From the NCBI GenBank assembly GCA_026770585.1, contig MU647418.1:75878-101892 (forward strand): 26,015 nucleotides of DNA. The letters are read 5' to 3'. Position 1 is the stretch's first letter, and the number at the start of each line of letters is the position of its first letter. A model generated the notes under the pieces. That model saw only the letters and a program-made list of their open reading frames with translations, was not told the origin of the DNA and did not search any database. A program made the position numbers and the translations under genes. Shown here piece after piece: positions 25,386 to 26,015 of the stretch. This DNA is from Baffinella frigidus (Eukaryota > Cryptophyceae > Cryptomonadales > Baffinellaceae).

Positions 25386-25625
25386 TGAGCGTCGCTACCC
25401 CCCCTACAACCTTATCCGGGGAAACCTATTTTTCTTGAGTTTGATGGCAAGGAAAATTACTACACAATTCGTTCTTATTAGTAATATTAAAGCATTTATG
25501 TAGTAATTTTCCTTGCCATCAAACTAAAGAAAAACAGGTTTCCCCGGATACAACCAGCAGCGCGGGGGGGGGTGATGCGCCTCCGTCTGCGATGTTCTTG
25601 CCGACTACCTCATGCCAAAAGCTTC
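25386..25625 (-). pseudogene. Copy of the membrane-helix exon split by a foldback element
   Basis: 25386-25412 and 25551-25625 match the exon at 24929-25042 (VVGKNIADGGASPP, then ALLVV). The two parts are separated by the 138-bp element at 25413-25550. Confidence 0.65.
25413..25550. mobile_element. 138-bp foldback element with target duplication, inserted in an exon copy
   Basis: The terminal repeats TATCCGGGGAAACC and the arms TTTGATGGCAAGGAAAATTA pair with the right half almost throughout. The flanks are TACAACC on the left and TACAACC/CAACC on the right, a 5-7 bp target duplication. The intact form of the site (GACAACCAGCAGCGCGGG) is seen at 24571. Confidence 0.85.
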
Positions 25626-25959
25626 CGCCAGCGGACCCCCTAGGTGGTCCGCTGGCGAGGGGCTTACAGGCTCTAAAATGATTTTAAAAGCAATTTCAGG
25701 ACTTTTGAAACCCTAAATTGTTTTCCATTATAAATTTTGTACGGAGTCGCGTCCAAATACGGGGTTCGCTGGCGAAAGCTTTTTGCATGATACCCCGGTT
25801 GAGACCTGATGAGGAGGGTGGGAGGAGGTGAGCACATCTGGGCCCACACACAAGAGAGACAGAACTTACCTTCATTAGTCAACCACCGAGGCTCGTCACC
25901 TGCCCGACCGAGGCTCACAGAGGAGGTGAGGTAGGAGGAGGAGGAGAGAGCGAGAGTGC

Positions 25960-26003
25960 CCCCTTATGCGATGTTTTTTGCCGACGACACCGGTGGATAC
26001 CTC
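25960..26003 (-). pseudogene. Frameshifted start of another copy of the membrane-helix exon at the window edge
   Basis: It reads EVSTGVVGK, then one extra A in the GGCAAAAAACATCGC stretch shifts the frame relative to VVGKNIADGG. The copy continues beyond the window in the upstream direction. Confidence 0.5.
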
Positions 26004-26015
26004 ATCATGGGGAGG

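Overview
This is nuclear DNA from a eukaryotic alga. The evidence is GT-AG introns, interstitial arrays of the CCCTAAA/TTTAGGG heptamer, many short inverted-repeat elements, and a plastid-targeting presequence of the complex red-plastid type (signal peptide, then an alanine|phenylalanine cleavage site, then a basic transit region). That suggests a haptophyte, cryptophyte, ochrophyte or relative; I cannot place it more closely. No tRNA, rRNA, CRISPR or bacterial operon structure is visible. There is one 130-base run of N (14095-14224).

Most long open frames here are not genes. Real coding sequence is in short exons (35-386 bp), found by matching splice sites and reading phase. On the minus strand, 8843 down to 974 holds a seven-exon gene for a predicted plastid TPR protein whose 3' end was not found. 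19366 down to 16391 holds a complete seven-exon gene for a 304-residue protein with an N-terminal membrane anchor that I do not recognise; all six introns keep phase and the last exon ends in TAA. About 25042 to 22052 holds part of a third minus-strand gene (membrane-helix exon plus a likely hydrophilic tail exon). On the plus strand, 12807-13370 holds two broken copies of one exon family.

Two features recur in all three minus-strand genes. Introns carry truncated, diverged copies of the edge of the neighbouring exon together with its splice site ('echo exons'). Several introns consist almost wholly of degenerate CCCTAAA-type repeats, with the C-rich strand always the sense strand. One 649-bp intron is bounded by an exact 13-bp direct repeat containing the AG|GT splice junction.

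The rest is non-autonomous foldback elements in at least ten terminal-repeat families. Several have target-site duplications and one has an internal empty-site comparison. Different families share the same core while having different arms. Regions 9440-12800, 13380-16390 and 19370-22050 are mostly repeats with no gene I can support.
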